Source: Sciscionella marina DSM 45152 (GTDB lineage: Bacteria; Actinomycetota; Actinomycetes; Mycobacteriales; Pseudonocardiaceae). Taken from it: DNA of 64,000 nt. Location of the stretch: NCBI RefSeq assembly GCF_000379465.1, contig NZ_KB905381.1, positions 558,001-622,000 on the forward strand, given 5' to 3'. Both the position numbers and the translations under genes were made by a program. Of this stretch, positions 8,359 through 16,347 are shown piece after piece. Position 1 is the first letter of the stretch, and each line of letters starts with the position of its first letter. The notes beneath the pieces are model-generated. The model made no database searches. It had not been told where the DNA came from and worked only from the letters and a program-made list of their open reading frames with translations.

Positions 8359-8778
8359 TCAGTCGTTGATCGCCTCCACGCCGAGCCGCTCGAGCTCCGC
8401 GAGATGCGCGCGCGTGGCTTCCAGCACCTCAGGGGAATGCGGCTCCCAGTTCACGATCTCCTCGAGGACGCGCAACGGTTCCCGGCTGCGGTAGGACCGG
8501 GTCGGATTGCCCGGGAACTTCTTGTCCGTCAGGTTCGGATCGTCCTCGAAGGAGCCCGTCGGCTCCACGCGGTAGATCCGGCCCGGCCCATCGCCCAGCG
8601 CGAGTTCCGCTCCCCAGGTGGCCGCTTCCAGGGTCCCGGCGAAGTAGATGAAATTGGCTGTTTTCCGTTCTCCGTAATTGGATCGGTAGCCGGGATCCAG
8701 CAAGTCGCCTTGTTGCAAATCGGCTTTCGTGCCGTGGTAGAAGGGCCCGGATCCGGCAGACATCGATCGACTGGTCAT
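8359..8778 (-). CDS. arr: NAD+--rifampin ADP-ribosyltransferase (Arr)
   Basis: Small cytoplasmic enzyme that transfers ADP-ribose from NAD+ to rifamycins and so inactivates them. The 139-residue product matches Arr along its whole length: FYHGTKADLQQGDLL, YRSNYGERKTANFIYF, EAATWGAELALGDGPGRIY, and VEPTGSFEDDPNLTDKKFPG followed by NPTRSYRSREPL. The conserved NAD-site HGTKA and the DPNLTDKKFPGNPT core are intact, so activity is expected. The start is uncertain: ATG at 8778 or 8763, neither with a clear ribosome-binding site. It stands alone with no mobile element nearby, as for the chromosomal arr genes of environmental actinomycetes. Confidence 0.95.
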   Translation of the reverse strand: MTSRSMSAGSGPFYHGTKADLQQGDLLDPGYRSNYGERKTANFIYFAGTLEAATWGAELALGDGPGRIYRVEPTGSFEDDPNLTDKKFPGNPTRSYRSREPLRVLEEIVNWEPHSPEVLEATRAHLAELERLGVEAIND

Positions 8779-8860
8779 GCGGGGCAGTCTGCGGTGTACC
8801 CGGGGGCTTGCCGCAAGTCCCCGGGTGCGCTATATGTTGAAAAGGGCGGGAGTTCTGGGG

Positions 8861-9454
8861 TCAGTCCGGACGTAGCGCGTCGATGACGAGATCGAGTAGC
8901 CGCCCGGTCTGTGCCCGAGTCTCGGGTCCGGTCGTGGCGAGCAGGGAGCCCACCAGCAGCATGGTGATGTCCTGTGGCTCGACATCGGCGCGCAGCGTGC
9001 CCGATTCGGCGCCGATTTCCAGGATCGTGGCGATGGCGGCGGTGACGCGTTCACGGGTGGCCGGGGTGGCGATCGTCCCGGATTCCCAGCCGGCGCGGAG
9101 CGTTTCGGCCATGCCGCGCTTGGTGGCGACGAAGGCGGCATAGCGTTCCATCCACGCGCGCAGTGCCGTTTCCGGTGGGAACCGCCGCAGCAGATCCGGG
9201 ACGCTGCCGGTCACCTCGTCCAGTTCGGCGGAGTACACGGCTTCCACCAGTGCCTCGCGGGTGGGGAAGTGCCGGTACAGCGTGCCGATGCCGACGCCGG
9301 CCTCCCGGGCGATGGTCTCGAAGGGGACGGTGCCCTCGGCGGCCGCGAACGCCGCCGTCGCCGCCCGGATGAGCTTGTCCCGGTTGCGCCGCGCGTCGGT
9401 TCGCGGAGCACGGCGAGGCTTGTCCCCGGCGGGAACCGAGTCGGCGGAACTCAA
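8861..9454 (-). CDS. TetR-family regulator
   Basis: The 197-residue product carries a TetR head (RNRDKLIRAATAAFAAAE, then IAREAGVGIGTLYRHFPTREALVEAVY) and a ligand domain of the kind seen in SACE_7040-like repressors (DITMLLVGSLLATTGPETRAQTGRLLDLVIDALRP). I place the start at a TTG (9454) because GGAGG lies ten bases upstream; the frame is open further, but that part crosses the divergent promoter. A perfect 22-bp palindrome between this gene and the divergent TfoX-like gene is its probable operator. Confidence 0.88.
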   Translation of the reverse strand: MSSADSVPAGDKPRRAPRTDARRNRDKLIRAATAAFAAAEGTVPFETIAREAGVGIGTLYRHFPTREALVEAVYSAELDEVTGSVPDLLRRFPPETALRAWMERYAAFVATKRGMAETLRAGWESGTIATPATRERVTAAIATILEIGAESGTLRADVEPQDITMLLVGSLLATTGPETRAQTGRLLDLVIDALRPD

Positions 9455-9486
9455 TGCGGAACGACCTCCGGTGCGGTATGGCAAAA

Positions 9487-9508
9487 GAAACGGATCTTCT
9501 TCCGTTTC
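9487..9508. promoter_or_regulatory. 22-bp palindromic operator (TetR/TfoX-like pair)
   Basis: GAAACGGA-TCTTCT-TCCGTTTC is a perfect inverted repeat with eight-base arms and a six-base centre, lying 33 bases upstream of the TetR start and about 100 bases before the divergent TfoX-like gene. The geometry is typical of TetR-dimer operators. Confidence 0.7.
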
Positions 9509-9608
9509 GTCCAGCCTACCCCGGAGGACTTCCGCTGTTCGAGGTTTCCGGCTTCTCTTCGCCGGGCCTACAATTCCCGGACAATGCTTCGGCGGGAAAG
9601 GGAACGCC

Positions 9609-9938
9609 ATGGCCTACGACGAAGATGTCGCCGACCGGATTCGCGAAGCGCTCTCCGGGGAGATCGTCCGCGAGCAGCGAATGTTCGGTGGCCTTTCCTT
9701 TATGGTGCACGAGAAAATGGTCGCCGCACTCAACGGCGAGCGGGTCCTGCTGCGCTGTGCTCCCGAGCGGGCCGCGGAACTGATCGAGCACGAAGGTGCC
9801 GACTGGGCGATGATGCGTGGCAAGGAGATGACCAAGGGCTGGATCGAGGTGGACCTCTCCCGGTTCGGCTCCGCGGAGGACACCGCGTTCTGGATCACCG
9901 CGGCGCTGGACCACAACCGGGCCGTGACGGGGAACTGA
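9609..9938 (+). CDS. TfoX N-terminal domain protein
   Basis: The 109-residue product is a stand-alone TfoX N-terminal domain: MAYDEDVADRIREAL, then VREQRMFGGLSFMVHEKMVAAL, RVLLRC, and the closing KGWIEVD. Full-length TfoX/Sxy regulates competence in gamma-proteobacteria, but the isolated domain is widespread in actinobacteria with no settled role. The ATG at 9609 follows GGGAAAGGG. It faces the TetR gene across a shared palindrome, so TetR control is likely. Confidence 0.9.
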   Translation: MAYDEDVADRIREALSGEIVREQRMFGGLSFMVHEKMVAALNGERVLLRCAPERAAELIEHEGADWAMMRGKEMTKGWIEVDLSRFGSAEDTAFWITAALDHNRAVTGN

Positions 9939-9977
9939 GCCACGAATTCGGTGGACGCACTGTCCTAGGCTGAATCG

Positions 9978-10970
9978 GTGAACTCCTCGAAACCGGGTAT
10001 CCGGGATCTGGCCGATCTGGCCACCCCGATGGCTGTCCGGGTGGCCGCGACGCTGCATCTGGTGGAGCGAACGGGAAACGCGGGGGCGGCGGCCGCGGAG
10101 CTCGCCGCCGCGACGGGGACCGCGGAGCCCGCGCTGCGCTGCCTGCTCGATCATCTGGTCACGGTCGGCGTTTTCGAATTCGATGCGGAATCCGGGCGGT
10201 ACCGGCCGACCGAACTCGGTACGCAGCTGGATGCCGAGGCGCCGGGCGGGATCAAACCACTGCTCGACATCCACCAGGCGGGCGGACGCGCGGAGCTCGC
10301 CTTCGTGGAGCTGCTCGGCACGATCACCACCGGCGAACCGGCCTACGCGCGGCGATACGGTCGCGGATTCTGGGCGGATCTCGATGCGAACCCGGAATTA
10401 CGGCATTCCTTCGACGCCCAGATGAACTGGCGCTTCCAGGTGCAGGCGCCGCAGATCGCGGAACGTTTCGGCTGGGGCCGGTTTCCGCGGATCCTCGACG
10501 TCGGCGGGGGCGAGGGCACCGTGCTCGCGGCGATCCTGCGCGCCCATCCCGGGGTGCGCGGGCAGGTACTGGAACTGCCGCCGACCGCCGCGGCCGCCGA
10601 GCGGAAGTTCACCGCGGCGGGGTTCGGGGACCGTGCCGGTGCGGTTTCCGGTAGCTTCTTCGATCCGCTGCCCGCGGGGGCCGATGCGTATCTGCTCTCC
10701 GACATCCTGCACGACTGGGACGATGACAACGCCCGCGCGATCCTGGACGGCTGCCGCAGGGCCGCCGGGCCGGACGGCACCGTGGTGGTGATCGAACCCG
10801 TTCTGGGGCAAGGGGTCGAGACCACGATGGACCTGTTCATGCTGATGTGCTTCGGTGGAAGAGAACGGACCGTCGGGGAACTGACCGCGCTGGCCGCCGG
10901 CCGTGGCCTGGTGCTGCGGCGTTCGGCTCCGGTCTCCGATGGCCGGACGGTACTGGAATTCCGCGGCTAA
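9978..10970 (+). CDS. SAM-dependent O-methyltransferase (Methyltransf_2 family)
   Basis: The 330-residue product has the small-molecule O-methyltransferase layout: an N-terminal winged-helix dimerisation region (residues 5-95) and a Rossmann SAM domain with ILDVGGGEGTVLAAIL (motif I, near 172), GSFFDPLPAGADAYLLSDILHDWDDDNA (catalytic H-D-W region) and VVVIEPVLG. Family members methylate aromatic or polyketide hydroxyls in secondary metabolism, but no biosynthetic cluster surrounds this gene. The GTG start sits six bases after TAGGCT, suggesting a leaderless message. Four bases overlap the convergent SDR gene. Confidence 0.9.
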   Translation: MNSSKPGIRDLADLATPMAVRVAATLHLVERTGNAGAAAAELAAATGTAEPALRCLLDHLVTVGVFEFDAESGRYRPTELGTQLDAEAPGGIKPLLDIHQAGGRAELAFVELLGTITTGEPAYARRYGRGFWADLDANPELRHSFDAQMNWRFQVQAPQIAERFGWGRFPRILDVGGGEGTVLAAILRAHPGVRGQVLELPPTAAAAERKFTAAGFGDRAGAVSGSFFDPLPAGADAYLLSDILHDWDDDNARAILDGCRRAAGPDGTVVVIEPVLGQGVETTMDLFMLMCFGGRERTVGELTALAAGRGLVLRRSAPVSDGRTVLEFRG

Positions 10971-11695
10971 CCGGTGTCGAGTACCGGAAAGGAAACCAGT
11001 GCCGGTGCCTGCCCGGCCTGCACCTTCCATGCCTGCCCGGTCTCCCCGCCTGCGGCGATCGATTGCACGGCGGCCGCGACCTCATCGGGATCGGCGAGGG
11101 TGACCCCATATTCGAGGAGTTTCGCACGTGCTTCGGCGATCATCGGCGTGTCCACGAATCCGGGGCACACGGCGTTGAGCGTGACCTCGGATTCGGCCAC
11201 CGTGGGGGTCATCGAACGCACGAGCCCGATGGCGGCGTGCTTGGCTGCCGCGTAGACGGGATCGAACGGAGCGGGCGCGATTCCGGCGAGGCTGGCGGTG
11301 ACGACGATGGCGCCGCCACCACTCGCGGCAAGCGCGGGTAGTGCCGCCCGGATACCGAACACGGTACCGTCGATGGCGACCGCGAGCGTGCGCCGATAGC
11401 GTTCGCGATCGAAGTCCCCGTCCGAAATCGGGCCGGGCCCGCCGATTCCGGCGTTGAGGTGCACGATGTCGAGGCGGCCGAAGGCGGTCAGCGCCGCGTC
11501 GACGGCGGCCCGGTTGTCCGACTCCGAAGCGACGTCGGCACGGACGAAGATCGCTCCCAGTTCGGCGCCGAGTTCGGATCCCGCGTCCTGCTCGATGTCC
11601 GCGATCACCACATCGAGCTGGTGCGCGGCGAAGCGGCGTGCCACCGCGGCACCGATGCCGTGGGCGCCGCCGGTCACCAGCGCCACCGGTTTCAT
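10967..11695 (-). CDS. Short-chain dehydrogenase/reductase
   Basis: The 242-residue product is a classical SDR: cofactor motif TGGAHGIG (residues 8-15), DVASESD, HLNAGIGG, catalytic Ser in VTASLAG, and YAAAK with the Tyr-Lys pair. An Asp after the second strand (IADIEQD) suggests NAD(H) preference. The ATG overlaps the stop of the upstream alpha/beta hydrolase (ATGA), so the two are translationally coupled. Both are probably controlled by the TetR gene divergent from the hydrolase. Substrate unknown. Confidence 0.92.
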   Translation of the reverse strand: MKPVALVTGGAHGIGAAVARRFAAHQLDVVIADIEQDAGSELGAELGAIFVRADVASESDNRAAVDAALTAFGRLDIVHLNAGIGGPGPISDGDFDRERYRRTLAVAIDGTVFGIRAALPALAASGGGAIVVTASLAGIAPAPFDPVYAAAKHAAIGLVRSMTPTVAESEVTLNAVCPGFVDTPMIAEARAKLLEYGVTLADPDEVAAAVQSIAAGGETGQAWKVQAGQAPALVSFPVLDTG

Positions 11696-12552
11696 GTCCT
11701 CGTTGTCCGTTCTGCCGAATCGTGTGGCGCGCCGCCGAGGAGGTCGTCGAGTTCGTCGAGCACCTGCGGCCACAGCTGCGCAGGGAAGGCGTGCCCCACA
11801 TCGGGGAAGAACCGCAACCGCGCACCGGGAATGGCTTCCGCGGTGGCGCGGCCCGCTTTGGGGGACTGCATCGGATCCTTGTCGCCGTGCACGACGAGGG
11901 TGGGCGCGGTGATCCCGGCCAGCTCCGCGCGCCGGTCCCCGCTCGCCTTCATCGCCGCGAGGTTGCGCATGCCACCCGAGGGATCCTCGGGTTCCCCTTC
12001 GGCGAACAGTGCGCGCAGTCGCTGCTCATCGACCGGATACCGCGGCGTGGTGAGCAGCCGGTAGAGCGCGATGCTGTGCTCGATCCGGTCCTCGGTCGTC
12101 TTGGGTTTTTTCGCGGACATGGCGAGGATCCTGAACATCTTGCCCAGTCTGGGGCGGCTGATGCGCAGTCCGGCACCGGGCGCGGAGGAGACCGAGCACA
12201 GGCTGCGCACCCGCTCGGGATGGTGCACAGCGAGCACCTGCCCGATCATGCCGCCGAGCGAGATACCCAGAATGTGCGCCGAGGACCAGCCGAGCGCATC
12301 GAGCACCGCGACGGCGTCCTCGGCCATGTCCCGCAGCGAATAGGCCGGCCCCTCGGCACAGTGCGTGGACCGGCCGTTGTCCCGGTTGTCGAACCGGGCG
12401 ACCTGAAAACCCCGCTCGCGCAGTCCGCCGAGCAGTTCCTCCGGCCAGTGGATCATCTGCACGAAACCACCGCACAGCAACAGAATCGGTTCTCCTGCGG
12501 CAGGATCCACTTCGTAGGCGAGTCCGATCTCGCCGTTGTACGCGGTAGGCAT
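11692..12552 (-). CDS. Alpha/beta-fold hydrolase
   Basis: The 286-residue product has the alpha/beta hydrolase plan: oxyanion region LLLCGGFVQMIHWPEEL, DNRDNGRS, the nucleophile elbow GISLGGM (Ser), the acid in VVHGDKDPM and the catalytic His in PDVGHAF. It resembles esterases and epoxide hydrolases of the same size; the substrate is unknown. The ATG follows AAGGAGG by seven bases, one of the best ribosome-binding sites in the window. It starts the two-gene unit with the SDR, and two copies of a CAATAC palindrome precede it. Confidence 0.92.
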   Translation of the reverse strand: MPTAYNGEIGLAYEVDPAAGEPILLLCGGFVQMIHWPEELLGGLRERGFQVARFDNRDNGRSTHCAEGPAYSLRDMAEDAVAVLDALGWSSAHILGISLGGMIGQVLAVHHPERVRSLCSVSSAPGAGLRISRPRLGKMFRILAMSAKKPKTTEDRIEHSIALYRLLTTPRYPVDEQRLRALFAEGEPEDPSGGMRNLAAMKASGDRRAELAGITAPTLVVHGDKDPMQSPKAGRATAEAIPGARLRFFPDVGHAFPAQLWPQVLDELDDLLGGAPHDSAERTTRT

Positions 12553-12569
12553 AGAGCCACCTCCTTTTC

Positions 12570-12623
12570 CAATACGTCGTACTGTAAAGGGTGGCGAAGG
12601 GTTGATGCAATACCTCGTATTGC
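12570..12623. promoter_or_regulatory. Paired palindromic operators of a TetR-hydrolase divergon
   Basis: Two related palindromes lie in the 84-base divergent space: CAATAC-GTC-GTACTG (12570-12584, one mismatch) and GCAATAC-CTC-GTATTGC (12607-12623, perfect). The second fills the space between TTGATG (12602-12607) and TACGAT (12624-12629), which form the TetR gene's likely promoter. The divergent TetR protein is the obvious candidate ligand. Confidence 0.8.
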
Positions 12624-12636
12624 TACGATCACCTTC

Positions 12637-13236
12637 GTGCCGAAACAGGTCGATCACGGGGAACGACGCAGCCAGCTCGCCGAGGCGCTCTGGCGTATCG
12701 CGGAGCGCGACGGGTTCGCGGCGGTGACCGTGCGCAATATCGCCGCGGAGGCGGGTGTCTCGGTCGGCCGGGTGCAGCATTACTTCGCCAGCAAGGACGA
12801 ATTGCTGCTGTTCGCGCTGCAGTGGGTCGGCGAGGAGTTCGGCGGCCGGATCACCGCCAAGGTCTCGGCGCTGCCCGAACCCCGCGATCCGCGTGAGGTC
12901 GTCCGGATCATCCTCACCGAGCGGTTACCGCTGCAACAGCGCAGCCGGGTCTACGTGCAGGCGCTGATCACCTGGCTCGGCCGCAGCGCGGAGCATCCCG
13001 AGCTGGCCGGTTATCTGCTCGAGGGAACCCGGCGGCTGTGCGAATACCTCGCCACGCAGCTGCGGCAGGCACAGCGGGACGGCCGGGTTCGCGCACGGGT
13101 CGATGCATCGCGCACCGCGGAGGAGCTGCTCGCGCTCACCGACGGGCTGTCCTCGCATCTGTTGCAGAACCTCTACACCGCCGCCGAAGCGCGGGCCGTC
13201 CTCGCCGAGCGCCTCGACCAGCTCTTCGAGCACTGA
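12637..13236 (+). CDS. TetR-family regulator (BetI-like C-terminal domain)
   Basis: The 199-residue product starts with the DNA-binding head (RRSQLAEALWRIAERDGF, then RNIAAEAGVSVGRVQHYFASKDELL) and continues with a TetR_C_6/BetI-like domain (LPLQQRSRVYVQALITWLGRSAEHPELAGYLL). The GTG start is seven bases after TACGAT with no ribosome-binding site, implying a leaderless transcript. It is divergent from the hydrolase-SDR pair and overlaps their shared operator region, so it most likely represses itself and that pair. Confidence 0.92.
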   Translation: MPKQVDHGERRSQLAEALWRIAERDGFAAVTVRNIAAEAGVSVGRVQHYFASKDELLLFALQWVGEEFGGRITAKVSALPEPRDPREVVRIILTERLPLQQRSRVYVQALITWLGRSAEHPELAGYLLEGTRRLCEYLATQLRQAQRDGRVRARVDASRTAEELLALTDGLSSHLLQNLYTAAEARAVLAERLDQLFEH

Positions 13237-13284
13237 GCCCGATTCCGTCGGTGCCCGCCGTTAGCCTCGGCGCGGAGGTGGAAC

Positions 13285-14277
13285 ATGACGAACGCGTCGA
13301 TGCGAGCGGCGGTCTGCACCAGGGCGGGCGGACCGGACGTGCTCGAGGTCCGGGAACTGCCGGTACCGAAGGTCCGCGAGGGATGGAGCCTGGTCGAGGT
13401 CAAGGCGGCCGGGCTGAACCGTTCGGAGCTGATGACCAGGCAGGGGCATTCCCCGAACGTCGGATTCCCGCGGGTGCTCGGTATCGAATGTGTCGGCGTG
13501 ATCGTGGATTCGACCGACGCCGGGACACCCGAGGGGACGACCGTCGCCGCGGTGATGGGGGAGATGGGCCGGGAGTTCGACGGCGGCTATGCCCAGTACG
13601 CGCTGCTGCCGAACGCCTTGTTGATGCCGGTCCGCGCGGAGCTGGACTGGGCGGTGCTCGGGGCGCTGCCGGAGACGTATCTGACGGCACAGGGCTCGCT
13701 GGACGCGCTCGGCGCCGGTCCGGGGACCGGGGGACGGCTGCTGATCCGCGGCGGAACCTCCTCGGTCGGTATGGCCGCCCTCTCGATCGCCTCCGGCTAC
13801 GGGATCGAGACGGCGACGACCACCCGGCAGGCGGCCAAAGTGGAGGCGCTGACCGCGGGCGGGGCGGACCACGTGCTCACCGGCGCCGAACCGCCGGCGG
13901 ACGCGGTCCGGGCGATCTGGCCCGAGGGGCCGGATTACGTCCTCGATCTGGTCGGCGCCACCACCACGGTGGACTCGTTGCACCTGGTCCGTGGCGGCGG
14001 AGTGGTGTGTGTGTCCGGGATGCTCAGCGGTAGCTGGGTGATTCCGGAGTTCGAACCGGTCGCGATGGTGCCCTCCGGGACGAAACTGACCGCCTTCCAC
14101 AGCGACGATGTCAAGGGGCGGGCAGGAATGGCCATGCTGCAACGGGTGATCGACCAGGTCGAGGCGGGCACCTACCGGCCGAACGTCGACCGGGTCTTCC
14201 GCCTGGACGAGGTCGTGGCCGCGCACCGATACATGGCCGGGGACCGGGCGACGGGGAAGCTCGTCCTGGTCCCCTGA
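13285..14277 (+). CDS. Quinone oxidoreductase-like MDR dehydrogenase
   Basis: The 330-residue product belongs to the medium-chain dehydrogenase/reductase superfamily, zeta-crystallin type. It has VLEVRELPVPKVREGW, the GroES-like GFPRVLGIECVGVI, and a Rossmann segment LIRGGTSSVGMAALSIA for NADPH. The Cys and His ligands of catalytic and structural zinc are absent, as in quinone oxidoreductases. The ATG follows GGAGG. It lies downstream of the TetR gene by 48 bases and may be cotranscribed with it. Confidence 0.92.
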   Translation: MTNASMRAAVCTRAGGPDVLEVRELPVPKVREGWSLVEVKAAGLNRSELMTRQGHSPNVGFPRVLGIECVGVIVDSTDAGTPEGTTVAAVMGEMGREFDGGYAQYALLPNALLMPVRAELDWAVLGALPETYLTAQGSLDALGAGPGTGGRLLIRGGTSSVGMAALSIASGYGIETATTTRQAAKVEALTAGGADHVLTGAEPPADAVRAIWPEGPDYVLDLVGATTTVDSLHLVRGGGVVCVSGMLSGSWVIPEFEPVAMVPSGTKLTAFHSDDVKGRAGMAMLQRVIDQVEAGTYRPNVDRVFRLDEVVAAHRYMAGDRATGKLVLVP

Positions 14278-14301
14278 ACACTGTGACGGACCCGGTTTCT
14301 C

Positions 14302-14337
14302 TTGTCACTCCAAGTCGTTAAGGGTAGCCTTACCTTA
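14302..14337 (+). promoter_or_regulatory. Promoter with IdeR/DtxR-type iron box
   Basis: The 19 bases at 14319-14337 match the DtxR/IdeR consensus (TWAGGTTAGSCTAACCTWA) at 17 positions. They cover the -10 element TAGCCT (14325-14330) of a promoter whose -35 is TTGTCA (14302-14307), with a 17-base spacer. Repression by an iron-loaded DtxR-type regulator and induction on iron starvation follow from known family behaviour. Confidence 0.88.
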
Positions 14338-14370
14338 ATTCTGCCTGGCTGTCGAGGCGATGGGAGTGGG

Positions 14371-15024
14371 ATGGAGCCGAAAACGGGTTTGGCGGACCGA
14401 TTGCGGGCCGGGACCAGGCAGGCGCACCGGAATGTGGAAGCGAACCCGCTGCTGCGCGCACTGCTCGCGGGTTCGCTCCCGATGGCCGGTTATGCCGCGC
14501 TCACCGCCCAGTACTTCGCTATTTACCGCACCCTCGAACAGCATGCGGTCCATTGGATCGGGAACCCGATCGCCGGGCGCATGCTGTTTCCCGAGCTGCC
14601 GAGGGCCGCGCGCCTGCGGCACGACCTCACCGTGCTGTTCGGCGAGGGCTGGCAGGAGCGGTCCGGTGCCGCGATCCGGCCGGCCACCAGGAGGTACTGT
14701 GCGCATCTGGACCGGACGGTGCGGCACTGGCCGGGCGGTTTTCTCGCGCACCACTACGTTCGCTATCTGGGCGATCTCTCCGGAGGGCAGCTGGTTCGCC
14801 GGGCGCTGTCGCACAACTACGGCTACACCGGCCGCATGGCGAGCACCTTCTACCAGTTCTCCTGCGCCAGAACGGTGAAACTGCTCCGTGACAGGTACCG
14901 GGAGGCGATCGACACCGCCCCGGTGCCGCTCGCCGAGCAGCGGGCGATCGTGGCCGAGGCGGAGCTCGCGTTCCGGCTCAACCAGGACGTGTTCGCCGAA
15001 CTGGGCGAGATCTACTCCGGCTGA
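14371..15024 (+). CDS. hmuO: Heme oxygenase (biliverdin-producing)
   Basis: Cytoplasmic enzyme that opens heme to biliverdin, CO and free iron, used to harvest iron from heme. The 217-residue product has the canonical HO fold: LRAGTRQAHRNVEANPL with the proximal heme-ligand His in the AHRNVE turn (near residue 20), YFAIYRTLEQ, and the distal helix HHYVRYLGDLSGGQLVRRAL with the conserved GDLSGGQ. The ATG at 14371 follows GGGAGTGGG. An IdeR-type box overlaps the promoter. No heme-uptake genes are adjacent, so this may be a single-gene iron-starvation unit. The symbol is by analogy with corynebacterial HmuO. Confidence 0.95.
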   Translation: MEPKTGLADRLRAGTRQAHRNVEANPLLRALLAGSLPMAGYAALTAQYFAIYRTLEQHAVHWIGNPIAGRMLFPELPRAARLRHDLTVLFGEGWQERSGAAIRPATRRYCAHLDRTVRHWPGGFLAHHYVRYLGDLSGGQLVRRALSHNYGYTGRMASTFYQFSCARTVKLLRDRYREAIDTAPVPLAEQRAIVAEAELAFRLNQDVFAELGEIYSG

Positions 15025-15043
15025 GCGGGCTCACCCGCCGGAG
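15015..15043 (+). terminator. Possible terminator hairpin after heme oxygenase
   Basis: CTCCGGC (15015-15021) pairs with GCCGGAG (15037-15043) around the stop codon, with a further inner GC-rich pairing. No T-run follows, so it may only pause or protect the transcript. Confidence 0.4.
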
Positions 15044-15151
15044 CCTGCCCGTTTCGTACCGTTGCCCCGTGGCGGTCGGAAAATCGGCGGAACCGCCCCT
15101 ATAGGCTGAACGTCCGATTGTGGAAAGTCTCAGGACGAGCACGGGAGAACA

Positions 15152-16129
15152 ATGAATACTTTGCTCCGCAAGGCCGCCGTTGTCACGGTGGGCAGCGCCT
15201 TGCTGCTCGGTGGCGGGTTCAGCGCGACCGCGCAGGCCGAGCCGAAGGCCATCAAATGCGAGACGAAGTCCACCGGTGGCACGGGCCCGTTCTACGACGG
15301 GAAGGCCGCATCGAACCGCTACGACTCCACCTTCAAGATCGGCCCCGCGGTCCCGCGCGGGGAACTCAAGCGCGGTACGCCGCAGGGTGTCGCGGCGTGG
15401 AACAACTGGGACGGCAAGAAGGATCTGCTCCTGGCCACCTCCTACGGCAAGAAGGGCCAGAAGGCGCATATCGTGGCGCTGGATCCCGCGCAGCGCAACA
15501 AGGTCGTCGGCACGGTCGCGATCGCGGAATCGCATGTCGGCGGGATCGCGGTGGCCAAGGGCTGGGCCTTCGTCTCGGGCCGGGCCTCCGGGAAGTGGGC
15601 GACCGTCCGCAAGTACAAGCTCTCCACGCTGAAGAAGGCGATCAAGGAGAAGGGTGTCCCGTACGTCAAGCAGACGGGCAAGGCCCGCAAGGTCTACGGC
15701 GCCTCCTACCTGTCGACCGACGGCAGCAAGCTCTACGCGGGGAAGTTCACCTCCAAGGGCCGCGGCAAGATGTACTCCTACACGATCAACAGCAACGGTT
15801 CGCTGACCACGATCAAGAAACCGTGGGAGACCCCGACCAAGACCCAGGGTGTGCTGGTCACCGGGAAGCACTTCATCTACAGCACCTCGTACGGGCGCAC
15901 GAAGCGCGGCAACATCTACGTCGTCCGCAGGGGAACCACCGATCTGGACAAGGCCAAGCTGCACTGCTTCCGCGGGCCCAGCATGAGCGAGGGCATCGCG
16001 GCCTACGGTGGCCGGGCGTATGTGGTCTTCGAATCGGGCTCGTACAAGTACTCGGGTGATTCGCGGACCCGCAACGTGATCGAGGATCTGCACTGGGCGA
16101 ACCTTTCCGCCCTGACCAAGCTCGCCTGA
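15152..16129 (+). CDS. Secreted protein of unknown function
   Basis: The 325-residue product begins with a clear Sec signal peptide (LLRKAAVVTVGSALLLGG then ATAQA, cleavage near residue 29). The mature part is Lys/Gly/Ser/Tyr-rich and basic, with short recurring strands such as DLLLATSYGKKGQ, LYAGKFTSKGRG and FIYSTSYGRTKRG. This spacing suggests a beta-propeller-like repeat fold of four to six blades. Mature Cys residues near the start (KCE) and at HCFRG could form one disulfide. GGGAGA precedes the ATG and a strong terminator follows, so it is monocistronic. I do not recognise a family with a known activity. Confidence 0.85.
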   Translation: MNTLLRKAAVVTVGSALLLGGGFSATAQAEPKAIKCETKSTGGTGPFYDGKAASNRYDSTFKIGPAVPRGELKRGTPQGVAAWNNWDGKKDLLLATSYGKKGQKAHIVALDPAQRNKVVGTVAIAESHVGGIAVAKGWAFVSGRASGKWATVRKYKLSTLKKAIKEKGVPYVKQTGKARKVYGASYLSTDGSKLYAGKFTSKGRGKMYSYTINSNGSLTTIKKPWETPTKTQGVLVTGKHFIYSTSYGRTKRGNIYVVRRGTTDLDKAKLHCFRGPSMSEGIAAYGGRAYVVFESGSYKYSGDSRTRNVIEDLHWANLSALTKLA

Positions 16130-16143
16130 TCACCGCTTTTCCC

Positions 16144-16179
16144 GGGCCGGGTGGTGCACCGCACCGCCCGGCCCTTTTT
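16144..16179 (+). terminator. Rho-independent terminator
   Basis: GGGCCGGGTGGTGC (16144-16157) pairs with GCACCGCCCGGCCC (16161-16174) over 14 bp with one G-T wobble and a three-base loop, followed directly by TTTTT. It lies 14 bases after the stop of the secreted-protein gene. It is the clearest intrinsic terminator in the window. Confidence 0.95.
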
Positions 16180-16186
16180 CGTATTG

Positions 16187-16219
16187 CTCGGACATCAGCC
16201 TCCGGTACCGTTGTCCGAG
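16187..16219. promoter_or_regulatory. Inverted repeat upstream of LysR gene
   Basis: CTCGGACA (16187-16194) and TGTCCGAG (16212-16219) form perfect eight-base arms 17 bases apart, in the 168 bases between the terminator and the LysR gene. It may be an operator or part of a leader hairpin; nothing decides which. Confidence 0.4.
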
Positions 16220-16347
16220 ATTTTTCGGGGACCCGGTGTTACGTCGATCGGTCGATGCGCAATCATGCAGCATTGTGCACCGCTATATCGTGTAACGCCG
16301 TTTAGGTCGCGCCGCTATGCGCACCATGCATACATGGAGGTAGAAAT

